From assembly GCF_000619905.2 (NCBI RefSeq), contig NZ_CP012371.1, forward strand, positions 1,736,001 through 1,800,000: 64,000 nt of DNA. Direction: 5' to 3'. This document shows positions 52,026-63,456 of the stretch, in pieces. The first letter of the stretch is position 1. Every line of letters starts with the position of its first letter. Both the position numbers and the translations under genes were made by a program. The notes beneath the pieces are model-generated. The model saw only the letters and a list, made by a program, of their open reading frames with translations. It did no database searches and was not told the origin of the DNA. This DNA comes from Nitrosospira briensis C-128 (GTDB lineage: Bacteria > Pseudomonadota > Gammaproteobacteria > Burkholderiales > Nitrosomonadaceae).

Positions 52026-52328
52026 ATGACTGAAGATGCGGCTAAATTGGTTTTGCGTGAGGGCGGCGAACTGAGCGTTGAAGGCTCGATAACCATCAAT
52101 AATGTTGTGGCGATGGTTGCGCAAGGCATCGCTTTGTTTGATCGCGATGATATGGTAATCGACCTGGCGCGTGTAACTGAGGTGGATTCTTCCGCCGTCA
52201 GCATGTTGCTGGAGTGGCAGCGCGAGGCGGGTCGTCGCAATCGCCCTGTGCGCTTTGCCAATATACCGCTTAATCTGCGAAGCCTCGTGCAGTTATATGG
52301 CCTTTCCGAATTAATGCACGTGGCTTGA
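52026..52328 (+). CDS. mlaB: STAS-domain protein MlaB
   Basis: MlaB is a small cytoplasmic STAS-domain protein that stabilises MlaF. The 100-residue sequence contains MVIDLARVTEVDSSAVSML, in which the conserved Ser follows Asp-Ser, and the RPVRFANIPLNLRSLV block. It closes the core mlaFEDCB operon, but two more ABC genes and ibaG follow in the same direction. Confidence 0.93.
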   Translation: MTEDAAKLVLREGGELSVEGSITINNVVAMVAQGIALFDRDDMVIDLARVTEVDSSAVSMLLEWQREAGRRNRPVRFANIPLNLRSLVQLYGLSELMHVA

Positions 52329-52461
52329 CCGGTATAACCGATCCTTGTCGGACGCAGGGTATCTTGTATATAGATGCTTACCCGTCGCCAACCGGCAATC
52401 CGTATCCCATATCCGGCCCATGTGCCCCATGCGTCGGGCCATTACCTTATTCAACTCCTCG

Positions 52462-53394
52462 ATGACCCCGGCAATCGAAGTCAAACAGATGTACAAACGC
52501 TTCGGCAGGCTGCAAGCGTTGGCGGGTATTGACCTTGAAATAAGAACCGGGGAATTTTTTGCCTTGCTCGGCCCCAACGGCGCAGGCAAGACAACGCTTA
52601 TCAACATCATTGCCGGACTCACCCGCGCCACCAGCGGCAGCGCCAGGGTAATGGGTCACGATGTCGTTGCGGACTACCGTGAAGCTCGGCGCATGCTGGG
52701 CGTGGTGCCACAAGAACTGGTGTTCGATCCCTTTTTTACCGTTCGTGAAACGCTCGCAATTCAATCCGGATATTACGGCTTAAAAAACAATAAATCCTGG
52801 ATAGACGAAATAATTCACCATCTGGATCTCACGGACAAGGCGGATGCCAACATGCGCACGCTTTCCGGTGGCATGAAGCGACGCGTGCTGGTGGCTCAGG
52901 CATTGGTGCATAAGCCACCGGTCATCGTACTGGACGAGCCTACCGCAGGGGTTGACGTCGAGTTGCGCCAAGGCCTTTGGCGTTTTATCAAAGAATTGAA
53001 TCGTGATGGTCATACCATCGTGCTCACCACCCATTACCTTGACGAAGCAGAAGCCTTATGCAGCCGTGTCGCAATGCTGAAGCAAGGCAATATCGTGGCG
53101 CTCGATAGCATCAGAAACCTCATTAATGGAATTTCCGGATGCTCTGTGCGGCTGCGGTTATCGCCCGATACGCTGCCTCCTGCGCTGCAGCCATTGCTGA
53201 GCCGCCGTGAAGAGGAATATTACATTCTGGCGCTTGAAGAATATTCCCAGCTTGAGCATGTCATGGCGGTGCTGCGTATAGCAGGATCGCAAGTGCTGGA
53301 GATGCAGGTATTTCAGCCCGATCTCGAAGAGGTATTCGTAAAAATCATGGGGGACGTTGAAATCAGGGACGCGGCAGCCGTTCCCATCACATGA
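52462..53394 (+). CDS. ABC transporter ATPase (YadG-like)
   Basis: A 310-residue export-type ATPase: Walker A LGPNGAGKTTLIN, signature LSGGMKRRVLVAQ, Walker B VIVLDEPTAGVD, and H-loop TTHYLDEAEAL. The C-terminal extension (about 70 residues) is typical of YadG/NatA-type exporters. ATG 52462 is used; the upstream frame start at 52345 lacks similarity. It overlaps its permease by 4 bp (ATGA). The substrate is unknown; this gene pair follows the mla genes in many betaproteobacteria. Confidence 0.93.
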   Translation: MTPAIEVKQMYKRFGRLQALAGIDLEIRTGEFFALLGPNGAGKTTLINIIAGLTRATSGSARVMGHDVVADYREARRMLGVVPQELVFDPFFTVRETLAIQSGYYGLKNNKSWIDEIIHHLDLTDKADANMRTLSGGMKRRVLVAQALVHKPPVIVLDEPTAGVDVELRQGLWRFIKELNRDGHTIVLTTHYLDEAEALCSRVAMLKQGNIVALDSIRNLINGISGCSVRLRLSPDTLPPALQPLLSRREEEYYILALEEYSQLEHVMAVLRIAGSQVLEMQVFQPDLEEVFVKIMGDVEIRDAAAVPIT

Positions 53395-54146
53395 CCGGAT
53401 TTTTGACGCTGTTCCATAAGGAATTGCTGCGATTCTGGAAGGTTGGATTTCAAACCGTATTTGCGCCTATGGTGTCCACCCTACTTTATCTCATGATTTT
53501 TTCTCATGTCCTGGACGCCCATGTGCAGGCTTATCCAGGTGTCGCCTACACTGTTTTTATGATTCCGGGCCTGATAATGATGTCGGTGCTCCAAAACGCT
53601 TTCGCCAACTCATCATCCAGCCTGATCCAATCCAAAATCACCGGAAATCTGGTATTTGTGCTGTTATCGCCGCTATCCTACCGGGAAATATTCCTTGCTT
53701 ATGTGCTGGCATCGGTAGTGCGTGGCTTGACAGTGGGACTGGGCGTTTATCTGATAACGTACGGATTTTTCGACGTATCCTTATCCTCCTTTCCATGGAT
53801 ATTCATATTTGCCTTGACGGGTAGCGCATTGCTGGGCGCGCTAGGTCTCATTGCCGGTATCTGGGCGGAAAAATTTGATCAGCTTGCCACATTTCAAAAC
53901 TTCGTCATTCTGCCGCTGACTTTCTTGTCGGGGGTATTCTACACAATCCACTCGCTACCGCCTTTCTGGCGAGGGCTCTCCCATTTGAATCCGTTTTTCT
54001 ACATAATCGATGGTTTTCGCTACGGCTTCTTCAGTACGTCGGATATTTCGCCCTATGTCAGCCTTGGGATTGTAGCAACATGCTTCCTGGCGGTATCATG
54101 GTTGACATTGCAGATGTTGAGGACGGGTTACAAGATCCGGCAGTAG
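53391..54146 (+). CDS. ABC transporter permease (YadH-like)
   Basis: A 251-residue ABC-2 type permease with six hydrophobic segments. Motifs include RFWKVGFQTVFAPMVSTLLYL near the start, and TFLSGVFYTIHSLPPFWR with FNP-like HLNPFFYIIDGFRYGFF near the end, all typical of YadH. It is coupled to the ATPase by an ATGA overlap. A 96-bp gap leads to the BolA-like gene. Confidence 0.93.
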   Translation: MTGFLTLFHKELLRFWKVGFQTVFAPMVSTLLYLMIFSHVLDAHVQAYPGVAYTVFMIPGLIMMSVLQNAFANSSSSLIQSKITGNLVFVLLSPLSYREIFLAYVLASVVRGLTVGLGVYLITYGFFDVSLSSFPWIFIFALTGSALLGALGLIAGIWAEKFDQLATFQNFVILPLTFLSGVFYTIHSLPPFWRGLSHLNPFFYIIDGFRYGFFSTSDISPYVSLGIVATCFLAVSWLTLQMLRTGYKIRQ

Positions 54147-54242
54147 CTCTGCCCAAGGTTCTGCGGTAGGGATCTGCATGGTAAATCCAGGCGTTTATCT
54201 ATCAGGAATCTCAAGAGAATCATTTATATAAGGAAGAGAAGG

Positions 54243-54491
54243 ATGGTTACACCAGAAAGCATCAAAAATCACATCGAAAGTTCCTTGCCATGCGAACTGG
54301 TGCATGTGGAAGGGGATGACGGACATCATTTCAGCGCCATCATTGTGAGTGCTGAATTCCGGGGGAAAAATATGGTGCAGCAGCATCAGCTTGTTTACCG
54401 CGCGCTCGGCGACAGGATGAAGCAGGAGATTCATGCGTTATCCATGAAAACCCACACACCCGAACAATGGGCGGAAATAAACCCGGGCTAG
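54243..54491 (+). CDS. ibaG: BolA-family protein (IbaG/YrbA type)
   Basis: An 82-residue BolA protein, which acts with monothiol glutaredoxin in iron-sulfur or acid-stress handling. The signatures are VEGDDGHHFSAIIVS and FRGKNMVQQHQLVYRAL, with the conserved HQxVY. It is of the short IbaG type that follows mla genes in proteobacteria. murA, the usual next gene, is not here: an inverted-repeat element follows instead. Confidence 0.88.
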   Translation: MVTPESIKNHIESSLPCELVHVEGDDGHHFSAIIVSAEFRGKNMVQQHQLVYRALGDRMKQEIHALSMKTHTPEQWAEINPG

Positions 54492-54645
54492 AGCCTGTCG
54501 GGCTTGAAGAATCGCAGCGAAAAAGTGGCTGGGTGAGGGTGGATTTTGAGGATTTTGAAGGCCAATAGTTATTCTATTGGCCTGAAAGGGCCGAAAACAG
54601 CGAGATATGAACGGGCCAGTCGATTTTCTTTAAATCCGACAGACT
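54492..54645. repeat. Inverted-repeat-bounded element (MITE or IS relic)
   Basis: A stretch of about 154 bp bounded by imperfect inverted repeats of about 25 bp: AGCCTGTCGGGCTTGAAGAA on the left and, read from the right, AGTCTGTCGGATTTAAAGAA. Inside is a perfect 9-bp stem, GGCCAATAG/CTATTGGCC (54560-54582). No clear ORF or target duplication. It starts right at the ibaG stop. The remaining 54646-54806 shows nothing else. Confidence 0.5.
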
Positions 54646-54806
54646 GCCAAGCCCCATCAATATCTGGATCTGGAGGGGTTGCGCAGTGCGTGCCAACCGC
54701 GGGCGCGTCAACACAAAGCGAGAAGCGGAAGGAATCCCTAAACAGAAGCGCCGCGTTTATAAAACAGTGATGTCTTTTGCAGGATGCTGAGGCTTAGCCC
54801 CTGCAA

Positions 54807-55652
54807 TTACGTGCCAGGGGCCAAGGCGGCACGCATTTTCTGCATGGCTTTGGCTTCAATCTGGCGGATTCGCTCCGCAGACACGCCCAATTCGCCAGCA
54901 AGATCATGCAGGGTCGCGGGGTCTTTTTCCCGCAGCCAGCGGGCTTCAATGATGCGCCGGCTGCGAGCGTCCAGGCCGGATAGCGCCTGCTCCAGGCCTT
55001 CCCCGCGCAGACGCGTGTTTTCTTCAGCTTCCAGCAATTGCCGAGGTTCTGAGCCATCAGTAAGATAAGCGATGGGGCTGAATGCTTCATCGTCATCGTC
55101 ATCGGATAAAGGCTCAAGCGAAATATCTCTTCCGCTGAAGCGGGTCTCCATTTCCACCACTTCCTCGACCTTGACCCCCAATTGCTTGGCCATTGCATTG
55201 ACCTCGTCCGGATTCATGGTGTCCAGTACCGACTTCATGCTGCGCAGGTTAAAGAACAGTTTACGCTGCGCTTTCGTGGTGGCAATTCTTACCAACCGCC
55301 AGTTACGCAGTATGAATTCGTGGATTTCAGCCTTGATCCAGTGCACTGCAAACGATACCAGTCTCACGCCGCGTTCGGGATCATAGCGTTTTACCGCTTT
55401 CATGAGACCAATGTTGCCTTCTTGAATCAGATCGGCCTGGGGCAAGCCATACCCTTTATAGCCGCGAGCGATGGCGACCACGACGCGCAAGTGCGACAGC
55501 ACCAGTTGGCGAGCAGCGTCGATGTTATCTTCATCCCTCAGGGATCGCGCCAAGCGAATCTCTTCTTCCTGAGAAAGAATTCCGAAGCGATTGGCAGACT
55601 GGATGTAGCTTTCGATGCTGCCGGTTGAAGGTATGGCTAAAGCGAAATTCAT
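54807..55652 (-). CDS. rpoH: RNA polymerase sigma factor RpoH (sigma-32)
   Basis: RpoH directs transcription of heat-shock genes. The 281-residue protein has region 2 (LVLSHLRVVVAIARGYKGYG; QADLIQEGNIGLMKAVKRYDP), the RpoH box QRKLFFNLR and region 4 (LGVSAERIRQIEAKAM). Transcribed leftward and followed by the IR element. It lies 90 bp from ftsX, the usual ftsYEX-rpoH order. Confidence 0.96.
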   Translation of the reverse strand: MNFALAIPSTGSIESYIQSANRFGILSQEEEIRLARSLRDEDNIDAARQLVLSHLRVVVAIARGYKGYGLPQADLIQEGNIGLMKAVKRYDPERGVRLVSFAVHWIKAEIHEFILRNWRLVRIATTKAQRKLFFNLRSMKSVLDTMNPDEVNAMAKQLGVKVEEVVEMETRFSGRDISLEPLSDDDDDEAFSPIAYLTDGSEPRQLLEAEENTRLRGEGLEQALSGLDARSRRIIEARWLREKDPATLHDLAGELGVSAERIRQIEAKAMQKMRAALAPGT

Positions 55653-55742
55653 GTATCCCCCGTTTTCGTCAAAGTTACCCTATTCCTATAAGAGCGTCAA
55701 CAGTTTGGAAAGTTCCATTGTGGACCCGCTTAAGCCCATGAA

Positions 55743-56651
55743 TTATCTCGGTTCTACTTGCGAGAGATGATTCGCGACCGACAACCACGCCCCCGCCCAC
55801 CCGAGCCCCGTCGAGAAAAGCAACAGGCTCAGGCTATCCTCCAGGGAGAGATGATAGAGACGAAAATTCACCTCATACAGCTGCAACAAATCCTTCAGTT
55901 GTCCATCCGTGAGATAAATTCCAGCAGAAATGATAAGCCATGCTGCAGCACCGCCTACCATTCCTTGCAAGGCGCCAAAATACAGAAAAGGGCGCCGAAC
56001 GAAACCTGTGGTTGCGCCGATCAGCTTCGCAACCTCTATTTCATCTCGCATCGTCAGGATTTGCAAACGTATCGTATTGAATGCTACGGCTATCAGCGAA
56101 AAGCTCAGTAGCGCGCCAAGCATTAACACCGCCAGATGGCCCAGCTTGAGCAAGGCATCAAGCCGTTTGGCCCAGGCCGAGTCAACCTGTGCATGTTCGA
56201 CTTGCGGCAACTGCCCCAGTTCCGTGCGCAATGCTTCCAGCCTTTCAGGCGTAAGCGCTCTGGTGCTGATGACGAAAGCGTCCGGGAGCGGATTCCGCTC
56301 GAGACCGCTCATTACATCGGACAATCCACTGTCCTGCTTGAATTGATCAAGGGCACTATCTTTGGAAACGAACCTGAAGCTCGCCACCGGAGGGTGCTGT
56401 TCCAGAAACGATTCGATTTTCGCCACGTCGTCCTTGTCCGCATCCAGCTTCAGGAACAGGCTCAGTTGCGGCGCTCCCGAAAATTGACCGGAGAGGGCCT
56501 GGAGGTTTTCGAGCAGCACGTAAATTCCGGCGGGAAGACTGAAAGCGATCCCGATCACGGCAATGCTGAGCAGGCTTCCGAGTGGCGCACGCCCCAGCCG
56601 TTTGAATGCCAGAGCAAGCGCATGCAAGTGATGGGAAAGCCAAACGTTCAT
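55743..56651 (-). CDS. ftsX: Cell division protein FtsX
   Basis: FtsX is the membrane partner of FtsE; it links the divisome to peptidoglycan amidases. The 302-residue protein has one N-terminal helix, a periplasmic domain and three C-terminal helices, with IQILTMRDEIEVAKLIGAT-type motif present as RLQILTMRDEIEVAKLIGAT. Its ATG overlaps the end of ftsE by 4 bp. Confidence 0.94.
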   Translation of the reverse strand: MNVWLSHHLHALALAFKRLGRAPLGSLLSIAVIGIAFSLPAGIYVLLENLQALSGQFSGAPQLSLFLKLDADKDDVAKIESFLEQHPPVASFRFVSKDSALDQFKQDSGLSDVMSGLERNPLPDAFVISTRALTPERLEALRTELGQLPQVEHAQVDSAWAKRLDALLKLGHLAVLMLGALLSFSLIAVAFNTIRLQILTMRDEIEVAKLIGATTGFVRRPFLYFGALQGMVGGAAAWLIISAGIYLTDGQLKDLLQLYEVNFRLYHLSLEDSLSLLLFSTGLGWAGAWLSVANHLSQVEPR

Positions 56652-57301
56652 GCTGCCAGTTCGCCATGATTGAGTGTCAAAATGCGCTGCTGCATGCTGC
56701 CCAGCAACTCGACGTCATGGGTGGCGATCAGTATCGCCACGCCCACCTGATTGAACGACACGAACATGTCCATGATATCTCTTGCATAATCGGCGTCAAG
56801 GTTGCTGGTTGGCTCATCCGCGATAAGGATGGAGGGCCTGTTGACGATGGCACGGGCAATGCACAGGCGTTGTTGCTCACCCCCGGAAAGCGTAATGGGC
56901 CAGGCTTTTTCCCTGTTCAGCAAGCCTACCTTGTCGAGCGCCGCGCGTACTCGCCGGGTCGCCGCCTTGGAACCAAACCCGCTTATTTGCAGGGGCAGCA
57001 GTACATTCTGGAAGACATTGCGGTCGAACAGGATTTTTTGATCCTGGAACACCAATCCGAGATTGCGCCGCAGAAAAGGAATTGCACCGCTCTTGAGCGT
57101 GCTGACATTCTGGCCGTTGACGATTATGCTGCCCGAGGTAGGGCGCTCGATGGCGGCAATAAGCCTCAGCAGCGTCGTCTTGCCCGCGCCCGAATGGCCG
57201 GTAATCAGGGCCATTTCGCCTGCTTCGAGGCTAAAACTGATGTTCCTGAGTGCCTCGTAGCCGTTCGGATAACGTTTATAGACCTGGCTGAAGCTTATCA
57301 T
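56648..57301 (-). CDS. ftsE: Cell division ATP-binding protein FtsE
   Basis: FtsE is the ATPase of the FtsEX complex. It starts MISFSQVYKRYPNGYEAL and has Walker A GHSGAGKTTLLRL, signature LSGGEQQRLCIAR and Walker B ILIADEPTSNLD. Length 217 is typical. It lies 51 bp after ftsY in the same direction. Confidence 0.96.
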   Translation of the reverse strand: MISFSQVYKRYPNGYEALRNISFSLEAGEMALITGHSGAGKTTLLRLIAAIERPTSGSIIVNGQNVSTLKSGAIPFLRRNLGLVFQDQKILFDRNVFQNVLLPLQISGFGSKAATRRVRAALDKVGLLNREKAWPITLSGGEQQRLCIARAIVNRPSILIADEPTSNLDADYARDIMDMFVSFNQVGVAILIATHDVELLGSMQQRILTLNHGELAA

Positions 57302-57352
57302 CGATTGCCGGGGTTATGCCATTGATTCCGAATTTCCACTCGCTTGATTCTC

Positions 57353-58339
57353 TCAATCAAAAAGTGCCTCGACAAACTCACTTGCGGCGAACGGCCTTAA
57401 ATCATCGAGGCCCTCGCCCACGCCGATAAAACGGATGGGTAGCGGCGTTTTCTTCTGGCGTTGTCTGGCGATAGCGGCGATTACCCCCCCTTTTGCCGTA
57501 CCATCGAGCTTGGTGACGATGAGTCCGGTGAGACCCAGCGCATCGTCAAAGGCTTGCACCTGAGCAACCGCATTCTGGCCGGTGTTGGCGTCGAGCACCA
57601 GCAGCGTTTCATGGGGTGCGCCCGGCTCGGCCTTGGCGATGACGCGCTTGACCTTCTTGATTTCCTCCATGAGATGCAGTTGGGTAGCGAGCCGTCCGGC
57701 GGTATCTGCGAGTACGATATCGATGCCACGTGCTTTCGCAGCATTAACCGCATCGAATATCACCGCCGCAGGATCGCCCTTTTGCTGGCCGCTATTCTCC
57801 TGTGCGATGACGGCGACATTGTTGCGCTCGCCCCAGGCCATCAGTTGTTCACGTGCGGCGGCACGAAATGTATCGCCGGCGGCAAGCAGGACGGTCTTCC
57901 GCTGTAACTGAAAATAATGGGCAAGTTTTCCGATAGAGGTCGTTTTCCCCGCGCCGTTCACGCCGGCAAGCATAATGATAAAGGGCTTGCTCGTATCCGT
58001 GTCGAGAGGCTGCACCAGTGGCTCAAGTAAAGCAGCGAGGGCTTCCTGCAACGCGCCCTTGAGTTGCGCCGCATCGGTAAGGCCTTTGCGTTTGACTTCG
58101 CTTCGCAGTTCGCCAAGCAGCCACGTCGTCGCATTTACGCCAGCATCCGCGGTGAGCAGGATCGTTTCCAATTCCTCATAGAGCGCTTCGTCTATTTTAC
58201 CACCGCCGAACAGGCCGGACAGGCGCCTACCCAGGTTATCCCGGGTACGGGAGAGTCCCTGCCTGACGCGCGCTGACCAATTCGTGGACGCGGGTTCCGC
58301 AGGGGCGGCGCTATTTTTGGATTTAAAGAAACCTGGCAT
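57353..58339 (-). CDS. ftsY: Signal recognition particle receptor FtsY
   Basis: FtsY is the membrane-associated GTPase that receives SRP-ribosome complexes. The NG domain has MLAGVNGAGKTTSIGKLA, DTFRAAAREQL, DTAGRL and TKLDGTAKGG. At 328 residues the acidic A domain is short. The gene is divergent from the M16 peptidase pair (94 bp), a common arrangement. Confidence 0.96.
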   Translation of the reverse strand: MPGFFKSKNSAAPAEPASTNWSARVRQGLSRTRDNLGRRLSGLFGGGKIDEALYEELETILLTADAGVNATTWLLGELRSEVKRKGLTDAAQLKGALQEALAALLEPLVQPLDTDTSKPFIIMLAGVNGAGKTTSIGKLAHYFQLQRKTVLLAAGDTFRAAAREQLMAWGERNNVAVIAQENSGQQKGDPAAVIFDAVNAAKARGIDIVLADTAGRLATQLHLMEEIKKVKRVIAKAEPGAPHETLLVLDANTGQNAVAQVQAFDDALGLTGLIVTKLDGTAKGGVIAAIARQRQKKTPLPIRFIGVGEGLDDLRPFAASEFVEALFD

Positions 58340-58433
58340 TCTGGTAGGCTGTCAGTATGAGTCGAAATTAATGTTTGGAAATGGCACTGTTCCCAATTTT
58401 ATTCCGTTTACCCGGACTTAGGTTATTAAAAAA

Positions 58434-59849
58434 ATGATGCTTTATCGTCGTGTTACTGTTCTTTCATCCGCTTTGCGGGCTATTGCGATGGTATTCATTT
58501 CGCTGGTTTCGGCAAGCGCCATGGCTGCCACGCAGGCGGCCACTACGCATGAGTACAAGCTCGCCAACGGCCTCAAGCTGGTCGTCAAGGAAGATCATCG
58601 CTCACCGGTGGTAATCTCGCAAATCTGGTACAAGGCGGGAAGCATTGATGAAGTGAATGGCGTTACCGGCGTGGCCCATGTGTTGGAACATATGATGTTC
58701 AAGGGCACGAAGAAATTTCCAGGTAGCGAATTTTCGACACTGATCGCAGCGGCCGGTGGACGCGAGAATGCTTTCACCAGCCGTGATTACACCGCCTATT
58801 TCCAGCAATTGCATAAGTCCAGGCTGCCGCTGGCGATGCAACTGGAGTCCGACCGGATGCGCAACCTGGTGCTGACAAAAGAGGAGTTCGCCAAGGAAAT
58901 CGAAGTGGTCATGGAGGAGCGGCGACTCCGCACCGATGACCAGCCACGCGCGCTGGTACATGAAAAAATGACCGCGACTGCTATCCAGTCGCATCCATAC
59001 CGGCGTCCCGTAATAGGCTGGATGAACGATCTGGAGAACATGAATGTCGGCGACGCGCAGGAGTGGTACGACCGCTGGTACGCGCCCAACAACGCCATCC
59101 TGGTCGTGGTGGGCGACGTAAATCCGGGGGAAGTCTTTGCTTTGGCACAAAAGTATTATGGACATATCAAGTCGCGCACGCTATTGCCGCTGGATAAACG
59201 CAAGCCCCAGATCGAGCCGAAGCAGCTGGGCACCAAGCGGCTCACGGTAAAGGCGCCGGCACGGCTGCCATACCTCGCGATGAGTTATCACACGCCGGTA
59301 TTACGCAATCCCGCCACCGATTGGGAGCCTTATGCGCTGGAAATGCTGGCCGGCGTGCTGGATGGCAACGAATCGGCGCGGCTCAACAAGGAGTTGGTGC
59401 GCGAACAGCGCATAGCGAGTTCGGCTGGTGCAGGTTACGACTCAACCGGGCGCGGTCCCGGCATGTTTTATATCGATGGCACGCCGAGTGAAGGTAAAAC
59501 GGTGGCCGACCTGGAAGCGGCCTTGCGCGGAGAAATGGAAAAACTTGTGCGCGACGGCGTAACCGCCGAGGAACTCGCGCGGGTCAAGGCGCAGGTCGTT
59601 GCCAGCCACGTCTTTCAGCTCGATTCGATGTTTGCTCAGGCGATGCAGATCGGTCAGCTGGAAAGCATCGGATTGTCATATCGTGACGTGGATACGATGT
59701 TGAAAAAGCTGCAAGCCGTTACCGCCGAGCAGGTGCGTGAAGTGGCAAAAAAATATTTGGTGGATGACAGTCTGACGGTTGCCGTACTCGACCCCCAGCC
59801 ACTGGAACAGAAAGCTCCCTCTGCCGCACCCGCCGGGTTGCGGCATTGA
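58434..59849 (+). CDS. Zinc metallopeptidase, M16 family (catalytic subunit)
   Basis: A 471-residue secreted protein with a signal sequence ending near AMAA. The inverted zinc motif HVLEH is at 82-86 (H82, E85, H86), with the third ligand in the VVMEERR region (about 161-162). The rest has the two pitrilysin-type halves. It pairs with the next gene, which lacks the zinc motif, as in M16B heterodimers such as PqqL-like pairs. The substrates are unknown. Confidence 0.92.
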   Translation: MMLYRRVTVLSSALRAIAMVFISLVSASAMAATQAATTHEYKLANGLKLVVKEDHRSPVVISQIWYKAGSIDEVNGVTGVAHVLEHMMFKGTKKFPGSEFSTLIAAAGGRENAFTSRDYTAYFQQLHKSRLPLAMQLESDRMRNLVLTKEEFAKEIEVVMEERRLRTDDQPRALVHEKMTATAIQSHPYRRPVIGWMNDLENMNVGDAQEWYDRWYAPNNAILVVVGDVNPGEVFALAQKYYGHIKSRTLLPLDKRKPQIEPKQLGTKRLTVKAPARLPYLAMSYHTPVLRNPATDWEPYALEMLAGVLDGNESARLNKELVREQRIASSAGAGYDSTGRGPGMFYIDGTPSEGKTVADLEAALRGEMEKLVRDGVTAEELARVKAQVVASHVFQLDSMFAQAMQIGQLESIGLSYRDVDTMLKKLQAVTAEQVREVAKKYLVDDSLTVAVLDPQPLEQKAPSAAPAGLRH

Positions 59850-59915
59850 TGCTATAACCTTGATCTGTTTATTTCTTGCCTTGAATTCAAAAAGCGCTTT
59901 TTTAGAGAGGCCGCG

Positions 59916-61226
59916 ATGCATGTGATGCGCTTGATATTTTTCCTGTTTTTGGGTGCATTTTCCCAATGGGCTTTTGCCGCTCTGCCGATCCAGCACTGGC
60001 AGACGCCTTCCGGTGCGCGGGTATATTTCATCGAAAGCCGTGATTTACCGATACTCGACATCAGCATCGATTTCAGCGCGGGCAGCAGTACCGATACCCG
60101 CGAAAAATCCGGCCGCGCTGCCATGACTCTGCATCTGCTGGATCTTGGCGCAGGTGGGTTGAGCGAAGACCAGATCGCAAAAGCGTTGGCCGATATCGGC
60201 GCTCAGCTCAATAGTCATTTTGACCAGGATCGCGCGGGCATTGCATTACGCACGCTAAGCAGTGCGCGTGAGCGCGAGCAGGCGCTGGATATATTCCGTC
60301 GAGTCATACAGCATCCCGAATTCGACGCGAAAGTGATGGAGAGGGAAAAAGCCCGGGCGATTGCGGGATTGAGTGAAGCCGACACCAAACCGGGAAATAT
60401 CGCCGACCGCACGTTGATGAAAATGCTCTACGGCAGCCACCCATACGGACTGCGCGGTTCGGGTGAAATCGATAGCGTGAGCGCGCTGCAGCGTGAAGAT
60501 CTGGTGAATCTATACCGGTCTCTCTATTCCGCTCCAGACGCCGTGGTGTCCATCATGGGAGACGTGAGCCGCGCGGAAGCGGAAGCCATTGCCGAATCGC
60601 TGACGAAAGCGCTTGCGCAAGAAAAGTCAGCGTATAGTCTGCCGGACGTGGCAGCGCCGATTGCGGATACCAAGAGAATTGCTCATCCGGCCACTCAAAG
60701 CCATATCCTGATCGCCTATCCGGGACTCCGCCGCGACGATCCCGATTATTTTCCACTGCTCGTGGGTAACCACATCCTTGGCGGCGGCGCATTCACCTCG
60801 CGCCTGATGGAAGAAATTCGCCAAAAGCGTGGGTTGGCTTACAGTGTTCATAGCCAACTTATACCGCTGAGAAAAAAGGGACCATTCGAAATCGGCTTGC
60901 AAACCAGGAAAGATCAGTCGGAAGACGCGCTCGCGCTGACGCGGAAAGTTCTGGCGGATTTTGTCGCCGGCGGACCGACGGAAAAAGAGCTTACCGCAGC
61001 CAAACAGAACATTATTGGCAGTTTTCCGCTACGCATAGACAGCAACAAGAAAATTATCGGTTACCTGGCAATGATCGGTTTCTATAATCTGCCGCTAACC
61101 TATCTGGATGATTACGTTAAATCAGTGGAAAAAGTAACCGTTCCCCGGATCAAGGAAGCCTTTCAGCGCCGCATTAATCCAGCGGGAATGGTAACCGTGG
61201 TGGTGGGGGCCGAGGATAAAAAATAG
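59916..61226 (+). CDS. M16-family peptidase-like protein (no zinc motif)
   Basis: A 436-residue protein with a signal peptide ending in AFA, fold-related to the preceding gene. It lacks the HxxEH motif at the expected place (it reads TLHLLDLGAGG instead), but keeps the family C-terminal loop GGGAFTSRLMEEIRQKRGLAYSV, which helps bind substrate. It is probably the inactive partner that completes the heterodimer. The gap to the catalytic gene is 66 bp. Confidence 0.9.
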   Translation: MHVMRLIFFLFLGAFSQWAFAALPIQHWQTPSGARVYFIESRDLPILDISIDFSAGSSTDTREKSGRAAMTLHLLDLGAGGLSEDQIAKALADIGAQLNSHFDQDRAGIALRTLSSAREREQALDIFRRVIQHPEFDAKVMEREKARAIAGLSEADTKPGNIADRTLMKMLYGSHPYGLRGSGEIDSVSALQREDLVNLYRSLYSAPDAVVSIMGDVSRAEAEAIAESLTKALAQEKSAYSLPDVAAPIADTKRIAHPATQSHILIAYPGLRRDDPDYFPLLVGNHILGGGAFTSRLMEEIRQKRGLAYSVHSQLIPLRKKGPFEIGLQTRKDQSEDALALTRKVLADFVAGGPTEKELTAAKQNIIGSFPLRIDSNKKIIGYLAMIGFYNLPLTYLDDYVKSVEKVTVPRIKEAFQRRINPAGMVTVVVGAEDKK

Positions 61227-61272
61227 GAAAATTTCTATAGGAAACCGGTAATTTGCTCTTGCGACGGTTTAG

Positions 61273-61433
61273 CCCGGATGTTTCATAAATTGACGCGCGC
61301 CCTCGCTGGTCTTTTGTTTCGTATGAAAATTTCGTTCAGTCGGGCGTATGAATAACTACGCCACTCTTTCACGAAATCTCCCTACAAAACAAAATCCTGC
61401 GCAATCATCATGCGAATTTATGAAACATCCGGG
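61273..61433. mobile_element. MITE-like element, copy 2
   Basis: 161 bp, nearly identical to the element at 48799-48964 and in the same orientation, differing by a few substitutions and a short deletion (near the CTCTTTCACGAAAT stretch). The ends CCCGGATGTTTCATAAATT / AATTTATGAAACATCCGGG are perfect inverted repeats, flanked by TTAG at 61269-61272 and 61434-61437. It lies between the M16 gene and rsmD, ending 21 bp before rsmD. Confidence 0.88.
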
Positions 61434-61454
61434 TTAGCTATTTTTCAGAACCGG

Positions 61455-63456
<2,002 letters not shown>

